From Jatrophihabitans sp. (GTDB taxonomy: Bacteria; Actinomycetota; Actinomycetes; Mycobacteriales; Jatrophihabitantaceae), in the NCBI GenBank assembly GCA_036399055.1, contig DASWNX010000017.1:62001-126000 (forward strand): DNA of 64,000 nt, written 5' to 3'. The translations under genes and the position numbers were made by a program. The notes under the pieces were generated by a model. That model worked only from the letters and a program-made list of their open reading frames with translations, was not told the DNA's origin and made no database searches. Shown here piece by piece: positions 52,601 to 60,128 of the stretch (within the stretch, counting starts at the first letter, position 1; every line of letters starts with the position of its first letter).

Positions 52601-55571
52601 GCTTGAAGCGGGCCGGCTCAAACGTGATATCGGTGACCGCCGTTCGCTTGGAATCCACTTGCAACTGGAAGCAGAGCTCGAGCGATGGATCGGAAACACC
52701 GCCGCTGCCGCCAAGTCACTTGACGATGCAATCGAACTTTTCAAAGACGTGGGCGACACGCATGCCGTACTGCCCGCTCTCAAGTCAAGGGTCTTGTGGT
52801 TCAACGAAGCCGGCTCCGACCGCTCATCTGAGGTGCTCGATGCCATGCAAGACGCGTTAGCGTCACTGCGCGAGGACGATGACCCTGTTGCGTTTTCTGG
52901 AATCCTTCATGATCTGGCCGACATCGAGGTGGCGCGCGGTGAGCTGATGCAGGCGGCTGAGCATTACCAGCAGGCGGCGCAGCTAAGGCGCCGCGGCGTT
53001 AGCAAGCGTAGTTTGGCTGTCACCCTGCACGCCCTGGGCCGCGTCTGGCGCCGGGTTGCTGACGCTCCGCGCTCTGCCGACGAGGAGGACGCAGGCGACG
53101 CGTCGATAGGCCGGGCCGGGGCGTTGGAGCGGGCGGCCCGCGCCTACGCCGAGGCGTTGGACAACCTCGACCCCGAGCAGGACCCCCGCTCCGGCGGGGT
53201 GCTGCTGCACGATCTGGCCGACGTCGAACTGGCGCGCGGTGAGCTGCAGCAGGCCGCCGAGCACTACCAGCAGGCCGCCGACCTCAAACGACGAAGCCGG
53301 GCCACCCCCAGCGAGCTGGCTGTCACCCTGCACGCCCTGGGCCGCGTCTGGCGCCGGGTTGCTGACGCTCCGCGCTCTGCCGACGAGGAGGACGCAGGCG
53401 ACGCGTCGACAGGCCGGGCCGGGGCGTTGGAGCGGGCGGCCCGCGCCTACGCCGAAGCGCTGGACAACCTCGACCCCGAGCAGGACCCCCGCTCCTGCGG
53501 GGTGCTGCTGCACGATCTGGCCAACGTCGAACTGGCGCGCGGTGAGCTGCAGCAGGCCGCCGAGCACTACCAGCAGGCCGCCGACCTCAAACGACGGGGC
53601 CGGGCCACCCCCAGCGACCTCGCTGTCACCCTGCACGCCCTGGGCCGCACCTGGCGGCAGGTCTTTGAGGCCGCGCGTGCCGCTGGCGAGGACCAGCCTG
53701 CGTCACCGGATGCGGCGTTGGAGCGGGCGGCCCGCGCCTACGCCGAGGCGTTGGACAACCTCGACCCCGAGCAAGACCCGGTCTTCTGCGGGGTGCTGCT
53801 GCACGATCTGGCCCACGTCGAGCGCGCGGGCGGTGAGCTGCAGCAGGCCGCCGAGCACTACCAGCAGGCCGCCGAGCTCAGACGGGGCCGGGCCACCCCC
53901 AGCGACCTCGCTATCACCCTGCACGCCCTGGGCCGCACTTGGGAACAGATCGCCCAAGCCGCCGCCCGAGCCGCCGGTGACGCCGAGGACTCCACCGATG
54001 TTGAGGTCAGCGGGGCGTTGGAGCGGGCGGCCCGCGCCTACGCCGAAGCGCTGGACAACCTCGACCCCGAGCAGGACCCCCGCTCCTGCGGGGTGCTGCT
54101 GCACGATCTGGCCGACGTCGAACTGGCGCGCGGTGAGCTGCAGCAGGCCGCCGCGCACTACCAGCAGGCCGCCGACCTCAAACGACGGGGCTGGGCCACC
54201 CCCAGCGACCTGGCTGTCACCCTGCACGCCTTGGGCGGCGTCTGGGAGCAGATCGCCCAAGCCGCCGATGACGCCGGTGACGCCGCGGACTCCACCGATG
54301 TTGAGGTCAGCGGGGCGTTGGAGCGGGCGGCCCGCGCCTACGCCGAAGCGCTGGACAACCTCAACCCCGAGCAAGACCCGGTCTCCCATGGTGTGGTGCG
54401 TCGCCACTTGGCTGCCACCCTGCACGCCCTGGGCCGCACTTGGGAACAGATCGCCCAAGCCGCCGGTGACGCCGAGGACTCCACCGATGTTGAGGTCAGC
54501 GGGGCGTTGAAGCGGGCGGCCCGCGCCTACGCCGAAGCGCTGGACAACCTCAACCCCGAGCAAGACCCGGTCTCCTACGGCGAAGTGTCGCAGGACCTGG
54601 CCGACATTGAACTCATGCGAATTATCTCTGGCGCCGAGGATGGCGATCCGTTAACTGCCAGGCAACTGATGGGTGAGCGTTTCGCCGTCCTAGAGCGCGA
54701 GCTAGGCTCGGAACACCTGGACACTCTCGCCGCGCGCGAGCTGTACGCGTTTTGGGTAAATGAAGCAGGTGACCCAGCAACAGCGCGCGCAGAGCTAGCA
54801 GAGATCGTGCACCTGCGTACTCATACCGATGGAGCCGACCACCCGCGCACGTTAGGTACTCGACGTTTACTCGCATATATCACTGCGGAACTTGGTGATC
54901 ACCATGCCGCGCGTGACCTAGGGGGAGAACTGCTTGCAATTCTGATGAAGGGCCTCGGCCCCGACCACCCCGACGTGCTGAGCGTTCGGCACAACCATGC
55001 CCATTGGACTGGTGAGGCAGGCGACGCTACGACGGCTTGCGATCTACTGACCGACCTGCTCGCGGTTCGCCATCTTACCGCTGGACCAGATGACCCAGAC
55101 TCCATTTCGACTGAACAGCTTCTGATTCATTGGCGTGGCATCGCAACGGGTGATCCGGAGGCGACGCGGTCAGCGCTGAGCGAATTGGTTGGACGTCGTC
55201 TATCATTGTTCGATCCGAACGCTCGCGAAACCTTATGGGCCCGCTACCGCTTGGCCGCGTGGACGGCGGCATGTGATAGACATATGGAATCTGTAAGATT
55301 GACTACGCAGCTTCTTTACGAACTATACCGCTTGAATAGGGGAAATATATCCCTTAAGGGTAAAACGTTGGCACTTTTAAATGATGAGCTGCAACGCAGT
55401 GCCGCCCCCGGGACACCTTGGGAAGTAGCTCGTGATAGTCATCCGACGTCGGTTACTAACGCATTAGGACTCCTCTTCACAGGTGCGCTGGATGGATCTG
55501 AGGATGCCCAACGTGAGTTACCCTCTTCCCTCGGCGACATCGCACAGCACATGAAGAACAAGTTAATTTAA
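49689..55571 (+). CDS. Nucleoside phosphorylase-NB-ARC-TPR (STAND) receptor, 1960 aa
   Basis: The N-terminal domain (about 10-285) is of the purine nucleoside phosphorylase/MTA-SAH nucleosidase type: LVLIGVCGALSDELRLGDVV, IEMESGGASLS with Glu222, and VRGVSDFAD with Asp247. A linker leads to an NB-ARC/STAND ATPase (about 398-650): FIGREREAAQL, P-loop VSGPPGIGKTTLLAQLA (Lys427) and Walker B LLILDNV (Asp499), then a winged-helix-like segment. From about 760 to the end are TPR-type repeats, including near-identical copies (see repeat entry). In the Detocs system a phosphorylase-like effector cleaves ATP, so this may be a one-protein sensor plus nucleotide-destroying effector. The start is ATG 49689; GTG 49704 is possible. 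The first ~3 kb is less GC-rich than its neighbours, suggesting recent acquisition. Domain calls are firm; ligand and reaction are inferred. Confidence 0.88.
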   Translation: MRYQDVVNEVRATVGLLVALDEEWEDLRPLFERVIPMRRGHEYYYECSLPKFSARIITRVVGKMGLSSAALAAERLSREFFPTSLVLIGVCGALSDELRLGDVVIAEHVDTYMNSAKAVPAVKGPFTFELSGDGWSASHPLMELVRSVLRQQPVRAAWQQKASKRLQRMLPGDLHEFQSFVTQKPTCHIGSIASGDIVGAAENFKNLLVNHRDRKLLAIEMESGGASLSVFTQNFPPDLLIVRGVSDFADSRKSTLDAAIGKTGGRGAWRRYALGNAARLAFSILAVPDFASFGISRNHPALSEKLNPSPDLNFHRNDLSTADGQSAAAELLKYDQALESKAQDSHQEPIHNESHIANPSEPDQSITAIPLVSGHEARSLVARARLRLEPPRPPQEFIGREREAAQLAALVREEKTVVVSGPPGIGKTTLLAQLAAQQTYTNVLWITLQSDVEFTITALVDDLLRGLGVLDSLGISLDRKIRNLSTILRRGGRHLLILDNVRSEQQEGMVMRACSEIDANIIITSLRPLRLSGTQLIQLSGLPTSEGAQLFRSGAGIHSTDGDAHAKIVSICERSRNEPGQIVLSAALYRSGESLDALANAFQEQRNHRGEDPVTRSSFQDTYGVENDLYDAFARSYELLSTRPEPTLVFDSLGAFSLSGAMTDELRATTGLEEEELAEALNDLVSLQLIQRDARRPDNFIMHPEAHRLAKYRLAAREALLARSGADLNGMPTGRCIRYFVEFCDANGERYTALEDRRDNILNAVQLAARNLAWEEVDQLCRSAASYLLAAGDLTQLARILELGFTSARYLKGSRQAESLAQLYASRAELSRRYLSYSQARLDATTGLGHAREAQSQRQIVMSLEALAIVVLSSGDTQASRDALLEAWPMVKSEANWVHGASIAYNIGHTYSYEQDYAAARKWFRKALRLSSYRANDADFIEARRYRSYTLTSLASIELSSRNFKEARRLLLEAGRLKRDIGDRRSLGIHLQLEAELERWIGNTAAAAKSLDDAIELFKDVGDTHAVLPALKSRVLWFNEAGSDRSSEVLDAMQDALASLREDDDPVAFSGILHDLADIEVARGELMQAAEHYQQAAQLRRRGVSKRSLAVTLHALGRVWRRVADAPRSADEEDAGDASIGRAGALERAARAYAEALDNLDPEQDPRSGGVLLHDLADVELARGELQQAAEHYQQAADLKRRSRATPSELAVTLHALGRVWRRVADAPRSADEEDAGDASTGRAGALERAARAYAEALDNLDPEQDPRSCGVLLHDLANVELARGELQQAAEHYQQAADLKRRGRATPSDLAVTLHALGRTWRQVFEAARAAGEDQPASPDAALERAARAYAEALDNLDPEQDPVFCGVLLHDLAHVERAGGELQQAAEHYQQAAELRRGRATPSDLAITLHALGRTWEQIAQAAARAAGDAEDSTDVEVSGALERAARAYAEALDNLDPEQDPRSCGVLLHDLADVELARGELQQAAAHYQQAADLKRRGWATPSDLAVTLHALGGVWEQIAQAADDAGDAADSTDVEVSGALERAARAYAEALDNLNPEQDPVSHGVVRRHLAATLHALGRTWEQIAQAAGDAEDSTDVEVSGALKRAARAYAEALDNLNPEQDPVSYGEVSQDLADIELMRIISGAEDGDPLTARQLMGERFAVLERELGSEHLDTLAARELYAFWVNEAGDPATARAELAEIVHLRTHTDGADHPRTLGTRRLLAYITAELGDHHAARDLGGELLAILMKGLGPDHPDVLSVRHNHAHWTGEAGDATTACDLLTDLLAVRHLTAGPDDPDSISTEQLLIHWRGIATGDPEATRSALSELVGRRLSLFDPNARETLWARYRLAAWTAACDRHMESVRLTTQLLYELYRLNRGNISLKGKTLALLNDELQRSAAPGTPWEVARDSHPTSVTNALGLLFTGALDGSEDAQRELPSSLGDIAQHMKNKLI
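53121..54600 (+). repeat. Near-identical tandem TPR-coding repeats
   Basis: Inside the STAND gene the segment beginning GCGTTGGAGCGGGCGGCCCG recurs at 53121, 53424, 53715, 54015, 54315 and, as GCGTTGAAG, at 54504. Spacings are 303, 291, 300, 300 and 189 bases, all multiples of three, so changes in copy number keep the frame. Units encode RAARAYAEALDNLDPEQDP, then LLHDLADVELARGELQQAA and EHYQQAADLKRRG. Nucleotide identity over long stretches is very high, implying recent duplication or gene conversion. A more diverged unit precedes the array (about 52880-53120). Confidence 0.9.
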
Positions 55572-55720
55572 TTCCTAGAAACACAATCCTCAGCAGGGTA
55601 TTCCTCGCCTTGTGACATCGAGTGACCAAGACGCTTCAACCCTATAAGGACTCGTCGCCGTCAGACACCTTGTACGTCACGTACACAATCGTCAGAACAA
55701 CCGTTCCTGCAATCCACGAC

Positions 55721-56242
55721 CTATGCCTTGACCAGCGCTGTGATTAAACCAAATGCGAACGCTACCACGCCAAGAATTGTAAGAGTGGCGATCACGGTTC
55801 GGTAGGACGGTGCCGAACGAGCTTGCCTTGAGGATGCCGCCAGCATGTCTAATCCACTATAGCCAGCCGCAACAAGAGCGCGTTGGAGCAGGGCGAGAGC
55901 GGGCTCCGCGGCCTGCACAAGTTCACGTGTACGCGCATCCAGCCGATTGAATGCCAAGCTCACGATGACCCCCGTCGCACTGACAACTCCGGCTAACGGC
56001 CAACGATCCGCGACGGCAGCGCTGGCGTAGCCCGCTGTTAAAAATGCTGCCGCGACCAAGTAATGATTCAGCGCCTGCATCCGCTGATTAGCATGCTGTG
56101 AAAACCACGACCAAACATGGTTAAGGGCCACAGAAAATAGCGCATCATTGACACTTGATACCTGCCCACTGGGGATACCGCGGTTTAGTTGCGTTGTGTC
56201 AGACAGGGCAGGAGCCGGTGCCGGTTCCGGAGGAACGCTCAT
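55721..56242 (-). CDS. Small three-TM membrane protein, 173 aa
   Basis: After a Pro/Ala/Ser-rich N-terminus comes ALNHVWSWFSQHANQRMQAL, an amphipathic helix, then two hydrophobic segments (about 60-80 and 84-102) and a third near the C-terminus (about 148-171, TVIATLTILGVVAFAFGLIT). Between them is a charged helical stretch (DARTRELVQAAEPALALLQR). Small proteins of two or three TM segments with an aromatic lead-in are common as membrane-acting partners of defence sensors, but I cannot assign a family. It converges with the STAND gene, separated by 149 bases. Start ATG 56242. Confidence 0.7.
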   Translation of the reverse strand: MSVPPEPAPAPALSDTTQLNRGIPSGQVSSVNDALFSVALNHVWSWFSQHANQRMQALNHYLVAAAFLTAGYASAAVADRWPLAGVVSATGVIVSLAFNRLDARTRELVQAAEPALALLQRALVAAGYSGLDMLAASSRQARSAPSYRTVIATLTILGVVAFAFGLITALVKA

Positions 56243-56437
56243 CTACTGCCTTTCAGGAATGTGTGCCGCGTCGGATAGTCACGGCGCATACCACGGCTGT
56301 CGCGGTCACACAATGTCTACCGATTCGACTATACGGATAAGCAAGTCTGGATCCTTACTAACTCGTTGTGTGTGCTTGTAAGGGCGCGCTTCGCTGCCCA
56401 GTGTGGTCAACGAATGCGCTGGTCGACTATAAGCCGG

Positions 56438-56830
56438 TTAGCACCCCGACCCGGGCGCCACACCCCGACCGGGGCGCCACACCCCGGCGATATAGCCGTT
56501 GACCAGCAGCGTCGGCAGCACGTCTCTGTTCTGCCGGATCACCAGCCGGCGGTAGTCCGGCGAAATGATCCGGCTGCGGTCGGCGTAGGCGAGCAGGACA
56601 CTGTCCCACCTGGCCATCAACCTCCGCGGGCACGAGACCGCGGAGGAGGGAAAAAACCCGCCGGGTACGTCGAAGAACTCGGCCCGCCCGGCCCGGACAA
56701 CCGCTCTAGCTCCCCGTCCAGCGCGGTCAGGGCGTCCCGGACGGTCGCCCGGGGCGACCCTCGTAGTAGCGGCATGGCGTCAACCGGCTGGCAGGCCGAC
56801 CGGCCGACGGGAGCGGGCCACCCCCGACGG
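56438..56830 (-). pseudogene. Decayed winged-helix DNA-binding protein gene (HTH_42-like)
   Basis: The minus strand carries the C-terminal part of a winged-helix DNA-binding-domain protein: RATVRDALTALDGELERL in one frame, then after a shift near 56685 EFFDVPGGFF, and MARWDSVLLAYADRSRIISP continuing to NRDVLPTLLVNGYIAGVWRP. These match the usual end of the family (crosslink-repair/HTH_42 type). The frame breaks, and the last residues run into a 19-base tandem repeat (CACCCCGACCCGGGCGCCA, 56442-56479). The N-terminal two thirds are missing. It marks the right edge of the accessory region. Confidence 0.65.
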
Positions 56831-56872
56831 TGACGACCCGGCATACCCACTGAGCTCAGAGGAGCGGCAGCG

Positions 56873-57886
56873 TCACCAGACCAGGCCGCGCAAGGTCTCG
56901 GTGTCGGCGACGTGCAGGTTGCGGATGTTGTGGATGCGACCGTTGGCGAACTCGTCGGCGCCGCTCTCGTTGAGCAGGTAGGTCCGCCCGTTGAAGCCCA
57001 CAAGCTCCTGGATCATCGCCACCGACTGGAAGCAGCGGTAGGGGACGGTCGTGAAGTCCGCGCCAGCCGGGTAGCCGCGACGGATGACATAGACGTTGCC
57101 GCGGTAGTCACGGCCGAGCGACGTCGAGAAGATCCAGGTGTTGCTGAGGGCGAGAAGTCCCTGCGCCTTCATGGGGATCTGGATCGGGCCGTAGGCCTGG
57201 TCTCGGACGAGGTTGCCGTCGCTCATGATCTGGTAGCGGAGCATGTGGCCCCGAGCGATCGGGTTGTGGTAACCGCCGTAGAGGTAGCCGCCGTCGATGT
57301 CGAAGAAGCTCACAGAACTCACCGTGTTGGTCGCGGCGCCCCAATCGAGCTCGCGCGTCGAGCTGTCGGTGAAGGCCTGCCGGATGCGCGACACCGGGTA
57401 GCGCAGGATGCGGCTGTTGTCGTGCTGGACGTAGACCCAGCCGTTGTGAACCTTGACGCCACCGGCGTGCGAGCCGATGGGCAGGCGCGCATAACCCCGC
57501 ACCGTGCCACTGGTCGTCATCCCGTAGAGAAGGGATCGGTTGTCGTTCTCGTTCTCGTGGTGCATGCCGACGAGAAAGAGGTCCTCGGTGCTCGACCCGC
57601 CGGCCCAGTTCTCCCAGACACCGAGACCCTGCGGGACGAAGTCGGTGAGGTAGCTGGCAGCGGGCGTGCTCGTGTTGAACAGATTGGCATACGTCTGGCT
57701 GATCGCCGCGCCGCCGAACTCGGTGCTCGACTGGTCGGTGCTGCACTCGGCCGCCGCCTCGGCGCGACTGGTGATCCCGGACTCCGGCGAGGCCACGAGC
57801 GTGGCGCCGGTCAACGCCAGGGCGCCGGCGACCCCCGCGGCGAGCCCGCGCCGCAGGCGCAGGGTGATAGTCGTGGTCGTAGTCAT
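56873..57886 (-). CDS. Secreted protein of unknown function, probable beta-propeller, 337 aa
   Basis: A signal peptide is clear: a Thr-rich start, basic LRLRRGLAAG, hydrophobic AAGVAGALALTGATLV and an AEA-AA cleavage region near residue 43. The mature part has repeated strands ending in aromatic residues (LLYGMTTSGTVRGYARLP, GWVYVQHDNSRILRYPVSRI, GYLYGGYHNPIARGHMLRYQ), a pattern of beta-propeller folds, and a pair of cysteines far apart. The start is ATG 57886; the open frame continues left past it but is not protein-like. The gene is divergent from trkH. It is presumably an exported binding or structural protein. Confidence 0.8.
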   Translation of the reverse strand: MTTTTTITLRLRRGLAAGVAGALALTGATLVASPESGITSRAEAAAECSTDQSSTEFGGAAISQTYANLFNTSTPAASYLTDFVPQGLGVWENWAGGSSTEDLFLVGMHHENENDNRSLLYGMTTSGTVRGYARLPIGSHAGGVKVHNGWVYVQHDNSRILRYPVSRIRQAFTDSSTRELDWGAATNTVSSVSFFDIDGGYLYGGYHNPIARGHMLRYQIMSDGNLVRDQAYGPIQIPMKAQGLLALSNTWIFSTSLGRDYRGNVYVIRRGYPAGADFTTVPYRCFQSVAMIQELVGFNGRTYLLNESGADEFANGRIHNIRNLHVADTETLRGLVW

Positions 57887-58045
57887 GGTGGTGCGTCCGC
57901 CCCGGCCGCACCCTGCGACCCCTGGCTGCAACCTAGTGCCTTCAGCGGCGTCCCCAGCCCTGATCGAAGGGGTTTCGCCGATTCGTCCCCGCGCCGCGAC
58001 CGGCGTCGTGCTGGCGAGCCTCGCCGCGGTCGATAGCATCGGCGG

Positions 58046-59419
58046 ATGAGCGTTCGGAGCCCGGCCGCGCCGACCCGCGCCGGGCGGCGCATGCATGGGC
58101 CGCAGGGACCGTCGCAGGTCATCATCCTGTCCTTCGCCGCGGCCGCGGCGGTCGGCACCGCGCTGCTCGCGCTGCCCGTGTCGACGACCGGACCCGGGCG
58201 CGCCAGCTTCTTCGAGGCCCTGTTCACCGCCACCTCGGCGGTGTGCCTGACCGGGCACCTGATCGTCAACACCGCGACGCACTGGAGCCTGTTCGGCCAC
58301 GTGGTGATCCTCGCCCTGATCACGATCGGCGGCTTCGGGATCATGACGCTGGCCTCGCTGCTGGGCGTGCTGGTGTCCCGGCGGATGGGGCTGCGCACCC
58401 GCATCACGGCGGCCGCCGAGACCCGCAGCATCGGCATCGGAGACGTCCGCAGGGTGCTCGCCAGCGTCGTCCTCATCACCCTGGCGTTCGAGGCGGTGAC
58501 CTCCCTCGCCCTGAGCGCGCGGTTCTACTTCGGCTATGACGAGCCGGCCGACCGGGCGCTCTGGCTCGGGCTGTTCCATGGTGTGTCGGCCTTCAACAAC
58601 GCCGGCTTCGCCCTGTTCGACGACAACTTGATGGGCTTCGTCGACGACGCCTGGATCTGCCTGCCGATCGCCCTGGCCTCGATCGCCGGCGGCCTCGGCT
58701 TTCCGGTGCTGCTGCAGCTGCGCAGAGAGATCACCCGCCCGCGCCTGTGGACGCTCAACACCCGGCTGGTGCTGGCCACCACTGCCGCGCTGCTGGTCAG
58801 CGGCACGGTTTTCGTCACCGCGATGGAGTGGAACAACGACGACACTCTGGGCAAGCTGAGCCCCGGCGGCCGGCTGCTGGCCGGGTTCTTCCTGTCGACG
58901 ATGACCCGCACCGCCGGTTTCAACACCGTCGATATCGGCGCGCTCGACCCGGCGACCTGGTTAGGCATGGACGTGCTGATGTTCATCGGCGGCGGCCCGG
59001 CGGGCACCGCCGGTGGCCTGAAGGTCACCACCTTCGCGGTGCTGTTCTTCATCATCTACACCGAGCTGCGCGGCGACGGCGCGGTCAACGCCCTGGGCAA
59101 GCGGCTGCCGCGCTCGGTGCACCGCCAGGCGATCACCGTCGCCCTGGTCTCGGTCGCGGTCGTGGTGACCGCGACCCTGGCGCTGCTGATCCTGACCGAA
59201 TTCACCCTCGACCAGGTCCTGTTCGAGGTCATGTCGGCGTTCACCACAGCGGGCATGAGCACCGGGATCACCCCCGACCTGCCGCGCGCCGGGCAGCTGA
59301 TCCTGGTGCTGCTGATGTTCTTGGGTAGGGTCGGACCGGTCATCCTCGCGTCCGGACTGGCTCTGCGGCACACGACCCGGCTGTACGAACTCCCGAAGGA
59401 GCGACCCATCATTGGCTAG
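58046..59419 (+). CDS. TrkH/KtrB-family potassium transporter, 457 aa
   Basis: Membrane subunit of a Trk/Ktr potassium uptake system. Multiple hydrophobic segments are arranged as M1-P-M2 repeats; the filter-type loops are visible as TATSAVCLTGHLI, GVSAFNNAGFALF, TMTRTAGFNTVDI and SAFTTAGMSTGITPD, each with the conserved Gly. IGGGPAGTAGGLKVTTFAVL is the typical KtrB/TrkH gating region. ATG 58046 follows TAGCAT by six bases, suggesting a leaderless message. The stop lies inside the start of the regulatory subunit gene. Ordinary housekeeping content. Confidence 0.93.
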   Translation: MSVRSPAAPTRAGRRMHGPQGPSQVIILSFAAAAAVGTALLALPVSTTGPGRASFFEALFTATSAVCLTGHLIVNTATHWSLFGHVVILALITIGGFGIMTLASLLGVLVSRRMGLRTRITAAAETRSIGIGDVRRVLASVVLITLAFEAVTSLALSARFYFGYDEPADRALWLGLFHGVSAFNNAGFALFDDNLMGFVDDAWICLPIALASIAGGLGFPVLLQLRREITRPRLWTLNTRLVLATTAALLVSGTVFVTAMEWNNDDTLGKLSPGGRLLAGFFLSTMTRTAGFNTVDIGALDPATWLGMDVLMFIGGGPAGTAGGLKVTTFAVLFFIIYTELRGDGAVNALGKRLPRSVHRQAITVALVSVAVVVTATLALLILTEFTLDQVLFEVMSAFTTAGMSTGITPDLPRAGQLILVLLMFLGRVGPVILASGLALRHTTRLYELPKERPIIG

Positions 59420-60113
59420 GTCCGCATGGCTCGGCAAGTCCGCCACCGGCTCCCGGCTGGCCGCGGCCGACTCGGTCGTGGTCATCGGCCTCGGCCGGTT
59501 CGGCACGGCCCTCGCCGTGGAGCTGATGGCCGCCGGCACCGAGGTGCTGGGAATCGACGACGACGAGGACATCGTCCAGTCACTCAACGGCCAGCTGACC
59601 CAGGTGGTGCGCGCGGACTCCACCAAGGAGGAGGCGCTGCGCCAGCTGGGCGTGCACGAGTTCGACCGCGCGGTGCTGGGCATCGGCACCGACATCGAGG
59701 CGAGCATCCTGACCGGGTCGCTGCTGGTCAACTTTCATGTGCCCCACGTGTGGGCGAAGGCGATCAGCGAGCCGCACGGGCGCATCCTCGAGCAGATCGG
59801 CATCGGGCACGTGGTGTACCCCGAGCACGACATGGGCCGCCGGGTCGCCCACCTGGTGCGCGGGGCGATGCTGGACTACATCCAGTTCGAGGACGACTAC
59901 GCGATGGTCAAGACGGTGGCGCCGGCCGAGCTGGTCGGAAAGCGCCTGGGTGACACCGGCGTGCGCAGCCGCCACGGCATCACCGTCGTGGCCGTGCACC
60001 GCAAGGGCGCCGGCTTCACCTACGCCACCCCCGACACCGTTCTGGAAGCGGGCGACACCGTGATCGTCTCAGGCCGGACCGCGGCCGCCGAGCGGTTCGC
60101 CCAACTGCGCTAG
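59412..60113 (+). CDS. TrkA/KtrA-family potassium uptake regulator, 233 aa
   Basis: Cytoplasmic RCK-type regulator that gates the transporter encoded just upstream. The Rossmann motif VVIGLGRFGTALAVELMAAG is followed by the acidic ribose-binding position in EVLGIDDDEDIVQSL. The second half is a TrkA-C domain (GVRSRHGITVVAVHRKGAGF to GDTVIVSGRTAAAERF). It begins at a TTG (59412) inside the trkH end, with GAAGGAG about ten bases upstream. The overlap of eight bases shows co-translation. It ends 15 bases before the convergent UvrA-family gene. Confidence 0.92.
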   Translation: MARSAWLGKSATGSRLAAADSVVVIGLGRFGTALAVELMAAGTEVLGIDDDEDIVQSLNGQLTQVVRADSTKEEALRQLGVHEFDRAVLGIGTDIEASILTGSLLVNFHVPHVWAKAISEPHGRILEQIGIGHVVYPEHDMGRRVAHLVRGAMLDYIQFEDDYAMVKTVAPAELVGKRLGDTGVRSRHGITVVAVHRKGAGFTYATPDTVLEAGDTVIVSGRTAAAERFAQLR

Positions 60114-60128
60114 CGGACCCGCGTCCAC

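Noticed and set aside
53121-54600. Periodic repeats as a CRISPR array
   Set aside because: Units are about 300 bases, in frame and coding for TPRs; there are no short repeats with unique spacers or cas genes anywhere in the window.
56912-58036. Plus-strand open frame (374 codons) opposite the secreted-protein gene
   Set aside because: Arg/Val/Ala-rich translation without features; the minus strand has a signal peptide and strand repeats.
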